From NCBI RefSeq assembly GCF_008271365.1, contig NZ_CP043430.1, positions 930,001 through 994,000 on the forward strand: a DNA stretch of 64,000 nucleotides. Direction: 5' to 3'. Shown here in pieces: positions 45,458-53,662 of the stretch. The position numbers and the translations under genes were made by a program. The stretch comes from Microbacterium sp. 1S1. GTDB lineage: Bacteria; Actinomycetota; Actinomycetes; Actinomycetales; Microbacteriaceae. Position 1 is the stretch's first letter; each line of letters opens with the position of its first letter. Under the pieces are notes generated by a model. It searched no databases. It was not told where the DNA came from and worked only from the letters and a program-made list of their open reading frames with translations.

Positions 45458-46398
45458 TCCTCACCGTCACCCCGAACCCCGCGCTCGACCTCACCTGGCA
45501 CGTCGATCAGCTCGTCGTGGGCGGGACGCACCGCGCCGACACCGGGGCGTCCCGCGCCGGCGGCAAGGGTCTCAACGTCGCCAGGGTCGCCCACGCCGAG
45601 GGGGCCTCCGTCCTCGCGCTGACCACGGCCGGCGGTCCCGTCGGCGCGGAGTTCGCCGCGGAACTCACGGCCAGCGGCGTGCCCCATGTGCTCGTGCCCG
45701 TCGCGGCCGATACCCGTCGGAGCATCGCTCTCGTCGACGAGGCCGCGGGCGACACCACGATCGTCAACGAGCGCGGGGTCAACCCGACCGATGCCGAGTG
45801 GGGCGGCCTCCTCGCGGAGGTCGTCGACCGGCTCCCCGGTGCCGGGGCCCTCGTCGTCTCCGGCAGCATCCCGCCGGGGGCGCCGGAGTCGCTCGTCCCG
45901 ATGCTCGTCGCGGTGGGCGCCGACGCCCGGGTCCCCGTGATCGTGGACACCTCCGGTCCGTCGCTCCTGCGCGCCGCCGACGCCGGTGCGACCGTGCTCA
46001 AGCCCAACGCCGCGGAGCTCGCGGAGGCCACCGGCATCGCCGATCCCGTGGAGGGCGCGCGGTCGCTCCTGGCTCGAGGTTCGGAGCTCGTGCTCCTGTC
46101 GCTCGGGGCCGAGGGGATGCTCGCGGTCACCGCGACCGATCTTCTGCACGCCCGGCTCGACGAGCCGCTCGCCGGCAACCCGACCGGGGCGGGAGACGCC
46201 GCGGTCGCAGCCTGCGCCGTGCTCACGGCGGAGGGCGAGCGCGACCCCGAGCTCATCCTCCGTCGCGCCACCGCGTGGTCGGCGGCCGCCGTGCTCATGC
46301 CGCTCGCCGGCGACATCTCCCCCCGCTGGCGCGCGCTCGAAGAGCAGCTCCACGTCTCCCGTCCCGACCCCGCCTCCTTCCGGAAGGACCCCTCGTGA
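45454..46398 (+). CDS. PfkB family hexose-phosphate kinase (1-phosphofructokinase/tagatose-6-P kinase type)
   Basis: This 314-residue PfkB kinase starts at the ATG overlapping the ROK kinase stop. TVTPNPALDLTWHVDQL and GGKGLNVARVA are the sugar-binding start, and NPTGAGDAAVAACAVL carries the catalytic Asp and anion hole. This subgroup phosphorylates fructose-1-P, fructose-6-P or tagatose-6-P to a bisphosphate. Between a SIS isomerase and a class II aldolase, tagatose- or fructose-6-phosphate is the likely substrate. It overlaps the aldolase gene by 4 nt (GTGA). Confidence 0.92.
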   Translation: MILTVTPNPALDLTWHVDQLVVGGTHRADTGASRAGGKGLNVARVAHAEGASVLALTTAGGPVGAEFAAELTASGVPHVLVPVAADTRRSIALVDEAAGDTTIVNERGVNPTDAEWGGLLAEVVDRLPGAGALVVSGSIPPGAPESLVPMLVAVGADARVPVIVDTSGPSLLRAADAGATVLKPNAAELAEATGIADPVEGARSLLARGSELVLLSLGAEGMLAVTATDLLHARLDEPLAGNPTGAGDAAVAACAVLTAEGERDPELILRRATAWSAAAVLMPLAGDISPRWRALEEQLHVSRPDPASFRKDPS

Positions 46399-47327
46399 CC
46401 CTCGTCTCCGCTCGGGAGCTCGTCTCCGCGGCTGCCGCCGCCGGCACCGGCATCGGCGCCTTCAACGTCATCCACCTGGAGACCGCGGAGGGTCTCGTCC
46501 GGGCGTCCGCGCTCGCACAGCTCCCCGTGATCCTGCAGATCTCGCAGAACTGCGCCGACTACCACGGCGGTCTGGAGCCCATCGCCCTCGCGACGCTCGC
46601 CGCGGCGCGACGCGCGGAGACACCGGTGGCGGTGCACCTCGACCACGCGGAGCGACCGGAGCTCGTCGATGAGGCCGTCGCCCTCGGCTTCGGCTCGGTC
46701 ATGTTCGACGGCGGCGCGCTGCCTTACGACGAGAACGTGGCCGTGACCGCAGAGGTCGCCGCCCGTGCCCGCGCCGCGGGGGTCTTCGTGGAGGGCGAGC
46801 TCGGCGAGGTGGGCGGGAAGGACGGTGCCCACGCTCCCGGTGTCCGCACCGATCCCGACGAGGCGCGGGCGTTCGTCGCCGCGACCGGGGTGGACGCGCT
46901 CGCCGTGGCCGTGGGGTCATCGCACGCCATGACCGACCGCACCGCCTCGCTCGACCTCGACCTCATCGCCCGACTGCGCGCGGCCCTGGGGGGTGCCGCC
47001 GCAGACGGGAGCGACGTGCCCCTCGTGCTGCACGGATCCTCGGGGGTGGCCGACGCCGTGATCGCCGACGCGGTGCGCGCCGGGATGACGAAGATCAACG
47101 TCTCCACCCACCTCAACGGGTTCTTCACGCGCGCGGTCCGGGAGGTGCTGGCCGCCGACGAGCGCCTCGTCGACTCCCGCAAGTACATCGCCCCCGCTCG
47201 CACCGCGCTGGCGGATGAGGCCGCCCGGCTGCTGCGGCTGTTCGCGCTGCAGCCGTCGCAGAATCCCACTCCGGTCGCAGAGGATCCGGGGAAGGCTGCG
47301 ACCTCGACGCGAAACGACGACCGGTGA
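46395..47327 (+). CDS. Class II fructose/tagatose-bisphosphate aldolase
   Basis: The GTG at 46395 gives 310 residues. Zinc-ligand and catalytic motifs AVHLDHAERPE, VEGELGEVGGKDG, VGSSHAM and LHGSSGV are present, and KINVSTHLNGFFTRAVREVL follows. It cleaves a ketose-1,6-bisphosphate to DHAP and glyceraldehyde-3-P. GatY/KbaY-type tagatose aldolases and FbaA-type enzymes share these motifs, so the stereochemistry is not decided by sequence. Next in the operon is the DeoR regulator, overlapping by 4 nt. Confidence 0.93.
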   Translation: MTLVSARELVSAAAAAGTGIGAFNVIHLETAEGLVRASALAQLPVILQISQNCADYHGGLEPIALATLAAARRAETPVAVHLDHAERPELVDEAVALGFGSVMFDGGALPYDENVAVTAEVAARARAAGVFVEGELGEVGGKDGAHAPGVRTDPDEARAFVAATGVDALAVAVGSSHAMTDRTASLDLDLIARLRAALGGAAADGSDVPLVLHGSSGVADAVIADAVRAGMTKINVSTHLNGFFTRAVREVLAADERLVDSRKYIAPARTALADEAARLLRLFALQPSQNPTPVAEDPGKAATSTRNDDR

Positions 47328-48100
47328 AGCGCGCGGCCCGACTGCACGCGATCCTCGACCTCCTCGCCGCGGACGGGGAGGTGACGGTGGAGGAGCTGGT
47401 GGAGCGGTTCGGGGCCTCCCCGGCCACCACGCGCCGCGACCTCGACTCCCTCGCCGAACAGCGCCTCCTCACCCGCACGCACGGCGGTGCCGTGGCGCAG
47501 ACCGTCGCCTACGAACTGCCCCTCCGCTACAAGAGCCACCTCCGCACCCACGAGAAGGAGAGCATCGCGCAGGCGGCGGCGGCTCTCGTCACCCCCGGGA
47601 TGGTGGTCGGCCTCTCCGGCGGGACGACGACCACGGCCATCGCCGCCGCGCTCGCTGCCAGTGAAGACCTGGCTGCGGACGGCGGGATCACCGTCGTGAC
47701 GAACGCCGTGAACATCGCCGCGCAGCTGGCCACCCGCCCGGAGATCAAGGTCGTCGTCACGGGCGGCGTCATCCACTCGCGTACGTACGAGCTCGTCGGC
47801 CCGTTCGTCGAGCAGCTGCTCCGCGGTGTGCGGCTCGACATGGCCTTCATCGGCGTGAACGGGATCGACGCGACCGCCGGCGCGACGACCCAGGACGAGC
47901 GCGAGGCAGCCGTGAACCGGATGATGGCGGAGCGGGCACGGCGCGCCGTGGTCGTGACGGATGGCAGCAAGCTCGGCGCTGAGGCCTTCTCCGTGGTCGG
48001 CGGGCCGGACCTCTTCGGCACGATCATCACCGACCGCGCAGCGGATTCGGCCGCCGTGACCGCGCTGCGCGCGGCCGGCTACACGGTGATCCTCGCCTGA
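47324..48100 (+). CDS. DeoR family transcriptional regulator
   Basis: This 258-residue regulator starts with GTG in a GTGA overlap with the aldolase. The N-terminal HTH (RLHAILDLLAADGEVTVEELVERFGASPATTRRDLDSLAEQRLLTRTHGGAV) is followed by the DeoR sensor domain with VGLSGGTTTTAIA, VVTNAVNIAAQL and VVVTDGSKLG, which binds phosphosugars. As the last gene of the operon it is probably an autoregulatory repressor, released by a phosphorylated intermediate. A hairpin terminator follows. Confidence 0.93.
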   Translation: MKRAARLHAILDLLAADGEVTVEELVERFGASPATTRRDLDSLAEQRLLTRTHGGAVAQTVAYELPLRYKSHLRTHEKESIAQAAAALVTPGMVVGLSGGTTTTAIAAALAASEDLAADGGITVVTNAVNIAAQLATRPEIKVVVTGGVIHSRTYELVGPFVEQLLRGVRLDMAFIGVNGIDATAGATTQDEREAAVNRMMAERARRAVVVTDGSKLGAEAFSVVGGPDLFGTIITDRAADSAAVTALRAAGYTVILA

Positions 48101-48130
48101 GGTCGGCAACCGCGCCCTCCCCACGCCCCG

Positions 48131-48163
48131 AGGGCCTCGGCGTCCCCAGATCGCCGAGGCCCT
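48131..48163 (+). terminator. Terminator of the sugar catabolic operon
   Basis: AGGGCCTCGGCG and CGCCGAGGCCCT form a perfect 12-bp stem with a 9-nt loop, 30 nt after the DeoR stop. No U-tract follows. Confidence 0.7.
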
Positions 48164-48306
48164 GCAGGAACGGCGCGGCTGCATACCGCGACCCCCTGAG
48201 CAGATGGTGTCCGTCTCGTCTTCGCGCTCCCCAGCGGCGTTTCCCAGATCCGACGGCGCCTCCCTCGCGCCTCTCCCTTCGAGGCCATTCGCCCGACACC
48301 TTCCGA

Positions 48307-48333
48307 AGAACAGGAGAGAGCGCCCCCTGTTCT
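48307..48333 (-). terminator. Terminator of the CHAT operon
   Basis: AGAACAGG and CCTGTTCT form a perfect 8-bp stem with an 11-nt loop, 24 nt beyond the CHAT stop on the minus strand. A T6 tract (minus strand) lies between the stop and the hairpin rather than after it, so efficiency is uncertain. Confidence 0.5.
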
Positions 48334-48356
48334 GATACCTCGACGCGGGAAAAAAG

Positions 48357-50801
48357 TCAGAATCCGTTGCCGTGACACTGGAATGGGGCGGAAACCCCCG
48401 TCACCGATCCTGCGCGCGCCAGCGCCTCGGCGGGTGAAACCCCCGCAGCGAGCCCCCCGTGCACGGCCGTGAGGAGCTCGCACGCGTCGTCATCGGGCAC
48501 CGAGACCGGGGCCGCGATCACGCAGTCGGTGCCGGCGTGCAGCCACACGCGCGTCATCCCCAGCGCCTCCTCGCCCCAGCGCACCGACGATCGCCCCAGC
48601 TCGCACGCGGACAGCACCACGGTGGGCGGGACGCGGGGGATGAGGTCGACGTCGTAGCCGAACAGGATCCCGTCGGCGAGCTCGAACCCGGAGAAGAGGG
48701 GGTTGTCGACCGCGTGGCGCCCGTGTGCGGCGATGTGGAGGACATCGACGGAGCGCGCAAGGTCCGTGACCGCCGTGACGGTCGCTTCCGAGCCCTGCAG
48801 TGCGCGAGTCGTCCCCCGTCCTTCCCACGGCCCTGCGGCGCGCTCGACCTCCTCGACCGCGCGGGGAACCCGGGGTCCGGCCGCGAATCCCACACGCGGC
48901 GTCGTGACCGTGGCACTCGTGCCGTCGAACCAGCGCGAGGCCGAGGTCGCGAGCGTGAACGGCACCCCGTGCATGCCGGGCATCATCCCCCACGGCACGC
49001 CGCCGAGGATTCCCGGAACGGTGAGGACCAGCCGTCCGGCGCCCCCCGTCGCGCGGCGCATGGGGCCGAGCAGTTCGTCGTCGAGGACTGACAGGCGCGC
49101 CGCCAGCGTGCGTGCGGTCACCGGGCCCATGGCACCGCCGCGGGTGAGCGCAGCCATGTCGAGGTCGGCGCGGAGGCCGTCGAGGGCAGCCCGCACGCGC
49201 GGCCAGGCGAGGTCGACGACGACCGCCCCCTCCGGCTGCACCACGACCCCGTGCAGCCCGGTGCCGGTGTAGACGTACGCCAGCACCGCCGTGTCCGGCG
49301 GGAGGAGCGCGGTCGCCTCCGCCAGTGTCCGGCGCTCTCTCGTCGCCCCGGAGCCGGTGGCGGACCACTGCCGCTCCCGCACCCGGTCGCGGAGCGCGCG
49401 AACCGTGGGATCCGTCGTCCAGTCCGCCCCCGCGAGGTCGGCGCGCAGCATCCGCAGCTCGGCGAGGTCGGCGGCGAGCGCCTCGTCGTGCGGCGGCCGG
49501 ACCGGGGCGACCTGCTGACTGAGGTGCCGGGCGCGCTCGGACCACTCGAAGAGCGTCGCCGGGTCGCGGCGGCGGACGGCCGCGGCGAGTCCCGTGAACA
49601 CGAGGTCGCTGGCGTGCATGGCGACGGACGCTTGCAGATCGAGGGCGCCGAACGATCGCTGCCAGGCGGCCAGCAGGTCGAGCCCGGTGGCAGCGGCCCG
49701 CAGCGCTTCCCCGTCCCGACCTCGCCGCGCTGCCCGGACGGCGCGGACCTCGTGCGACCGGAGGCGCAGCGGCGTCGGGTCGGAGGCGGAGACGCGGGGG
49801 AGGCGCCCGGTACCGTCCCGGCGGGCGCTCAGGCGCAGGGCGGTGGCCTCGGTGCGGAAGCCGCTCCGGTCGAGCTGTTGCGCCACGCGTTCGAACGCCG
49901 CCGCGTCCGCGGGGCGATCGGGACGGAGCCGCTGCCGGGCCTCGAGCTCCACCGCCGCGGCGCGGGCCGCCCAGCCGCTGCTGCCGAGCGCGGTGAAGCG
50001 GCGGGCGGCCGTCCGGGCCGCGCGCTCAGCGGCCCGGGGGTCGTGGCGGACGAGGGAACGGGCGAGGTGGAACTCCGCCTCACCGCGTGCCTGGCGCATC
50101 CGCTGCGCGCCGAACTGCACGGCCACGCGGGCGAGCAGGGCCTCCGCCTCGGTCGTCAGTCCGGCATCGCGAAGCACCTCCGCGCGGTCGAGGTCGCTGA
50201 TGGCGGTGGCGAGGGCACTGGTGGCCGCGAACGTCGGACGGGACTGGGCCATGAGGCGCAGGGCCGACACGAGGTCGCCTCCGAGGAGGGCTGCGTAGCC
50301 GAGATTGTGGGTGGCCTCGGCGAGGGAGTCGTGGTCTTCGTGCGCCTCGTAGATCGCGATCGCCCGTCGGAGGTCGGCCGTGCAGGTCTCCAGACGGTGA
50401 CGCTGCATCCGCACCACCGCCCTGTTCATCAGGCAGTTCGCGAGCGCGGTGGTCTCGGCGCCGGTGGCGGCGAGAGCGTCGATCGCGGCGGTCAGGCACC
50501 CCTCGGCCTCGTCCAGCCGTCCGCCGTGCATGAGGAGGGCGCCGAGCTGGCCGCCGAGGAGGGCCACGGTCTCGGCCTGCAGCCCGTCCCTGCCCAGCGC
50601 CTCGCGGCACAGCGACTCCGCTGCCGCGGGCTCTCCGATCTGCGCGAGCACGTACGCGGTGGTGCCGTCGATGCGCGCGCGGAGGTCGGCGTCGTCGGTG
50701 CGGGCGGCGGCCTTCTCCAGTTCCCGCCGGGCGCGCGTGAACTGTCGGGCGTTCGCCGCCTCGACGCCGCGCCGATGCAGCGCGCTCGCGGACAGGGGCA
50801 T
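48357..50801 (-). CDS. TPR-CHAT caspase-like protease
   Basis: This 814-residue soluble protein has an N-terminal helical repeat array (~residues 1-300, TPR-like: RRGVEAANARQFTRARRELEKAAA, ATHNLGYAALLGGDLVSALRLM) and a central helical region. A C-terminal CHAT protease domain (~510-810) has the His in VLHIAAHGRHAV and the Cys in TVVLSACELGRSSVRWGEEALG. Both catalytic residues are present, so it should be an active caspase-clan cysteine peptidase. No signal peptide is seen. It is the last gene of a unit with a subtilase, a small beta-domain protein and a sigma factor, 48 nt after the subtilase. CHAT proteases with repeat arrays often execute regulated cleavage in conflict or stress systems; that role here is inferred. 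Confidence 0.88.
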   Translation of the reverse strand: MPLSASALHRRGVEAANARQFTRARRELEKAAARTDDADLRARIDGTTAYVLAQIGEPAAAESLCREALGRDGLQAETVALLGGQLGALLMHGGRLDEAEGCLTAAIDALAATGAETTALANCLMNRAVVRMQRHRLETCTADLRRAIAIYEAHEDHDSLAEATHNLGYAALLGGDLVSALRLMAQSRPTFAATSALATAISDLDRAEVLRDAGLTTEAEALLARVAVQFGAQRMRQARGEAEFHLARSLVRHDPRAAERAARTAARRFTALGSSGWAARAAAVELEARQRLRPDRPADAAAFERVAQQLDRSGFRTEATALRLSARRDGTGRLPRVSASDPTPLRLRSHEVRAVRAARRGRDGEALRAAATGLDLLAAWQRSFGALDLQASVAMHASDLVFTGLAAAVRRRDPATLFEWSERARHLSQQVAPVRPPHDEALAADLAELRMLRADLAGADWTTDPTVRALRDRVRERQWSATGSGATRERRTLAEATALLPPDTAVLAYVYTGTGLHGVVVQPEGAVVVDLAWPRVRAALDGLRADLDMAALTRGGAMGPVTARTLAARLSVLDDELLGPMRRATGGAGRLVLTVPGILGGVPWGMMPGMHGVPFTLATSASRWFDGTSATVTTPRVGFAAGPRVPRAVEEVERAAGPWEGRGTTRALQGSEATVTAVTDLARSVDVLHIAAHGRHAVDNPLFSGFELADGILFGYDVDLIPRVPPTVVLSACELGRSSVRWGEEALGMTRVWLHAGTDCVIAAPVSVPDDDACELLTAVHGGLAAGVSPAEALARAGSVTGVSAPFQCHGNGF

Positions 50802-50849
50802 CCGTCCAGGATGCCGTGCCGCGGTGGTCGCACGGAAGGGCGCGAGACG

Positions 50850-52421
50850 TCAGGTCCTCTCGTGCGGAGTCGGCAACGCCGACAGGACCGCCGCAACCGC
50901 CTTCGCGGCGACGGCCGGTGTCACCCCCACGGCGGGGACGGCACCGAGCTGAGCCGCGACGCGGCCGGCGATGAAGGGAGCGGCGAACGACGTACCGCTC
51001 CACACCGCGAAGCCGCCCCGGTAGTCGTCGGGATCGAGGGTCTGGCGGGGCAGCCCGTCGATGTCCGCGCGGGTGGCCGCCTGCGCGCCGCCGACGAAGG
51101 CCGGCGACGTGCTGACGACGGCGGCGCCCGGGGCGTAGACCTGCACCCACGGGCCGACGTTCGAGAACAGGGCGACGGAGCGTGCCGACGGGTTCAGGGC
51201 GCCGACCGACACGTGCGGGGCGCCGTCGTCGGACGGCAGCCCGTTGTCGGCGCCGGGCCACGGCCAGAGCGACGCCGGGAAGGACGGGCGGTCGATCGCG
51301 TCGTTGCCCGCCGAGCAGACCACCACGCAGCCCAGCTCCCTGGCCTTCGCGAGCAGCTCGTACAGCGTCGTGCTGAACAGTCCGTCAGTCGGCGTCTCGT
51401 GGTAGTAGCTGAGGGACAGGTTCAGCACGTCGATCGGGAAGCCGGTCTTCGGGTTCTCCCGGTGCCGTCGGAGCAGTTCCACGACCTGCGCCACGGTCTC
51501 CAGGAGGGTGCTCTCGTCGACCACGCCCAGCGCCCCGGCGACGCGGATCGAGAGGATGTCGGCGTCCGGAGCGGCCTGACGCACGATCCCGGCGATGAAC
51601 GTGCCGTGCCCGGCGACCGCGTCGATCTCGCCGTCGAGCTGGCCGTACAGGTCCGGGTAGCGTTCGGGATCGGCGTCGTCCGTGAAGCCCACAGGGACGC
51701 CGTCGAGCTCGACGTGCCGGGTGACGATGTCGGACGGCAGCCATGCGTGCTCGCCGCAGCCCGTGTCGAGGATCGCCACGACGGGCCGCCGTCCCCTCCT
51801 CGGAGCGGCCGCGCGCGCCGGGGCAGGGCCGAGCCAGGTGACCGGCTGCCGCGCCCCGCGTCCGGGCTCCAGATAGTCGTCGCTGCCGCCGCCACCCGGT
51901 GCCGCGCCGCGGACGGGGTTCGTCCGGGTGAACGGGTTCGTCCGGGTGAACGGGTTCGTCCGGGTGAAGGGATTGAGCCCGACCGGATCGATCGACAGCA
52001 CGTGCTCGAGGCTGGTCCGCGGCATCGTCGAGCGGGACAGGCGCCGCGCGCGCTGCAGCACACGCCACGCGTCCGGAGCCACGGGGGACTCCCCGCGGGT
52101 CGGCTCATCCGGCGTGGTCAGGCGCGCCCGGAGGAACCCCGCTACGCCGGGCACGAGCTCGCCGTTGCCGACCGCTCGCTCCCGGTCTTCGATCTCCAGC
52201 CGCCAGCCGAAGGAGTCGGCGGCGTCCCGCAGGGCGCGCAGTTCGCGGTCGTACGCCTCCTGCTCGTCGAGGGCGCGTGTGATCAGCAGGCGCTCCGGCA
52301 GGTACGCGGTGGGGAACGCTCGGATCCCGTCCACCGGTTCCGTACTCGGGTCGAGGGCGGTGCCGCGGCGGATCGACCCCTCCGCGCGGTCCTGCCAGGT
52401 CCATCCCTCGGGCTGCTCCAT
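50850..52421 (-). CDS. Cytoplasmic S8 family serine peptidase (subtilase)
   Basis: This 523-residue subtilase lacks a signal peptide and opens MEQPEGWTWQDRAEG. An N-terminal ~140-residue helical part and a linker with three NPFTRT repeats precede the catalytic domain. The triad is intact: Asp in VVAILDTGCGEHAW, His in GHGTFIAG, and Ser in WSGTSFAAPFIAG; the oxyanion Asn lies in VVCSAGNDA. The last helices are Ala-rich. It is in one unit with an ECF-like sigma factor upstream and the TPR-CHAT protease downstream. Lack of secretion suggests an intracellular processing role, possibly for the CHAT protein; this is inferred. Confidence 0.9.
   Translation of the reverse strand: MEQPEGWTWQDRAEGSIRRGTALDPSTEPVDGIRAFPTAYLPERLLITRALDEQEAYDRELRALRDAADSFGWRLEIEDRERAVGNGELVPGVAGFLRARLTTPDEPTRGESPVAPDAWRVLQRARRLSRSTMPRTSLEHVLSIDPVGLNPFTRTNPFTRTNPFTRTNPVRGAAPGGGGSDDYLEPGRGARQPVTWLGPAPARAAAPRRGRRPVVAILDTGCGEHAWLPSDIVTRHVELDGVPVGFTDDADPERYPDLYGQLDGEIDAVAGHGTFIAGIVRQAAPDADILSIRVAGALGVVDESTLLETVAQVVELLRRHRENPKTGFPIDVLNLSLSYYHETPTDGLFSTTLYELLAKARELGCVVVCSAGNDAIDRPSFPASLWPWPGADNGLPSDDGAPHVSVGALNPSARSVALFSNVGPWVQVYAPGAAVVSTSPAFVGGAQAATRADIDGLPRQTLDPDDYRGGFAVWSGTSFAAPFIAGRVAAQLGAVPAVGVTPAVAAKAVAAVLSALPTPHERT
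51916..51969. repeat. Triple 18-bp tandem repeat in subtilase gene
   Basis: Three consecutive 18-nt units (GGGTTCGTCCGGGTGAAC; the last ends AAG) encode the NPFTRT repeats in the linker before the subtilase domain. Near-identity of the units suggests recent slippage expansion. Confidence 0.85.
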
Positions 52422-52469
52422 CGATCATCCTCTCCATCGTGACGCCGGCGACATCGTCGGCGTCGAGGG

Positions 52470-52925
52470 TCACAACTCGAACTGCGGCGTCTCGAGGGTG
52501 CGGGTCTCGTCGCCGACCGTCGCCGTCAGGCGCACCCGGCTCATGCCCGGCGGCACCTCGTCGAACACGAATCGACCGGTCTCCGCCGGTGTCGTGCGAC
52601 GTTCCCGCTTGCCTTGCCGCAGCACGATCTCCGCGGCGGCGGTGTCCACCCAGCCGTCCACCCGCCGCCGTCCGGAGGCGGTCGTCGTGACGTGGAGGAG
52701 GACGCTGGTGCCGCCGTCGCTGAACTGGAGCGTCAGGGCGTCCGTCTCGCCGCGGATCGCGCCGAGCGGCCCTTCCACGAGGGTGAGCAGGGCGTACTCG
52801 CGGTTGAGCCCGTCCGCCGCGACCGCCGCGACCATTCGATCGATCAGTCCGGCAGGAACAGGGTCGACCGCTCCCCAGAGGCTGCGCAAGCGCGCGAACA
52901 GCCGGGCGTCGTCTTCATCGCTCAT
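52470..52925 (-). CDS. Small beta-domain protein coupled to the sigma factor
   Basis: This 151-residue soluble protein overlaps the sigma factor gene by 4 nt (ATGA) and precedes the subtilase by 48 nt. Its N-terminal ~45 residues are helical (RLFARLRSLWGAVDPVPAGLIDRMVAAVA), in the place of an anti-sigma-like segment. The C-terminal part is beta-rich, with GRFVFDEVPPGMSRVRLT resembling carboxypeptidase-regulatory/CnaB-like domains. No zinc HxxxCxxC motif of classical anti-sigma factors and no membrane helix is seen. A sensor or modulator role for the sigma factor is inferred from position. Confidence 0.65.
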   Translation of the reverse strand: MSDEDDARLFARLRSLWGAVDPVPAGLIDRMVAAVAADGLNREYALLTLVEGPLGAIRGETDALTLQFSDGGTSVLLHVTTTASGRRRVDGWVDTAAAEIVLRQGKRERRTTPAETGRFVFDEVPPGMSRVRLTATVGDETRTLETPQFEL

Positions 52926-53554
52926 GATCGTCCCTCCGTCCGGGTGGCCGGGGTGTCGAGGAGGTCGCGAAGCTTCGCGAGGCAGCGGCTCCGGGTCGGG
53001 CCGATGCTGCCGACGGGCATGGACAGGTCGCGAGCGAGGCGGGCGTAGTCAGGGCGGTCCTCGAAGGCGATCACGCGGAGGAGGCGCTGGCATCGCTCGG
53101 CGAGACGACGGACGGCGGCCCAGAGCCGGCGGTTCTCATCGTCGAGCGTGGCGTGCTCCTCCGCGGACGCCTGCTCGGGAAGGAGCACGTCGAGGTCGTC
53201 GGATTCCGCGGTGTCGATGCGCCCGTGCGCTTTGCCGACCTTCCAGGCTTCGCGGCGAGCCGTGGTCGTCAACCAGGCGGAGACGGCGCGCGGATCGGCG
53301 ATGGCCCCGTGGCCGCGCACGAGCTGGAGCCAGGTGGTCTGCACGACGTCCTCCGCGAGGGTGCGTTCGAGGCCGTAGGCGCGCACGACGTGCCACAGCA
53401 CGGGGGTCATGAGCCGCACCAGTTCGTCCATCGAGCGGCCGTCGCCATCGCGCCAGGCATCGAAGAGGTCCGCGGCGCGTTCCCAGCGTGCGCGCCCGTC
53501 GTCGGATGCCGGATCGGAGGCGGCGCCGGGGGCACCGTCGATCATGAAGCCCAT
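52922..53554 (-). CDS. ECF-like RNA polymerase sigma-70 factor
   Basis: The ATG at 53554 gives 210 residues; the open frame continues up to 53611, but that part is hydrophobic and not sigma-like. Region 2 is visible as ELVRLMTPVLWHVVRAYGLERTLAEDVVQTTWLQLVRGHGAI, and region 4 as RRLAERCQRLLRVIAFEDRPDYARLARDLSMPVGSIGPTRSRCLAKLRDLL. It opens the four-gene unit with the beta-domain protein, the subtilase and the TPR-CHAT protease. A perfect TGTGATCACA palindrome (53555-53564) abuts the start codon. Autoregulation is plausible, but no clear GGAAC/CGTC promoter pair is seen. Confidence 0.9.
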   Translation of the reverse strand: MGFMIDGAPGAASDPASDDGRARWERAADLFDAWRDGDGRSMDELVRLMTPVLWHVVRAYGLERTLAEDVVQTTWLQLVRGHGAIADPRAVSAWLTTTARREAWKVGKAHGRIDTAESDDLDVLLPEQASAEEHATLDDENRRLWAAVRRLAERCQRLLRVIAFEDRPDYARLARDLSMPVGSIGPTRSRCLAKLRDLLDTPATRTEGRS

Positions 53555-53662
53555 TGTGATCACACCCACCAGGAGCACGGCAAGAGCCCCGTGATACATG
53601 GCGCGGTCCAAGAATTCCGACGGCCGTTCCGTGGACCCGCGATGCCGTCGCTAGTCTCCACC

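Noticed and set aside
49251..52442. A 1063-codon open frame on the plus strand opposite the CHAT and subtilase genes
   Set aside because: It is an antisense shadow of high-GC coding DNA: Arg/Gly/Ala-rich, with no domains, and both genes on the other strand have intact catalytic motifs.
53555..53564. TGTGATCACA before the sigma factor start as a CRP site
   Set aside because: It is a perfect 10-bp palindrome, but it lacks the central 6-bp spacing of a CRP site and abuts the start codon; left as a note in the gene entry.
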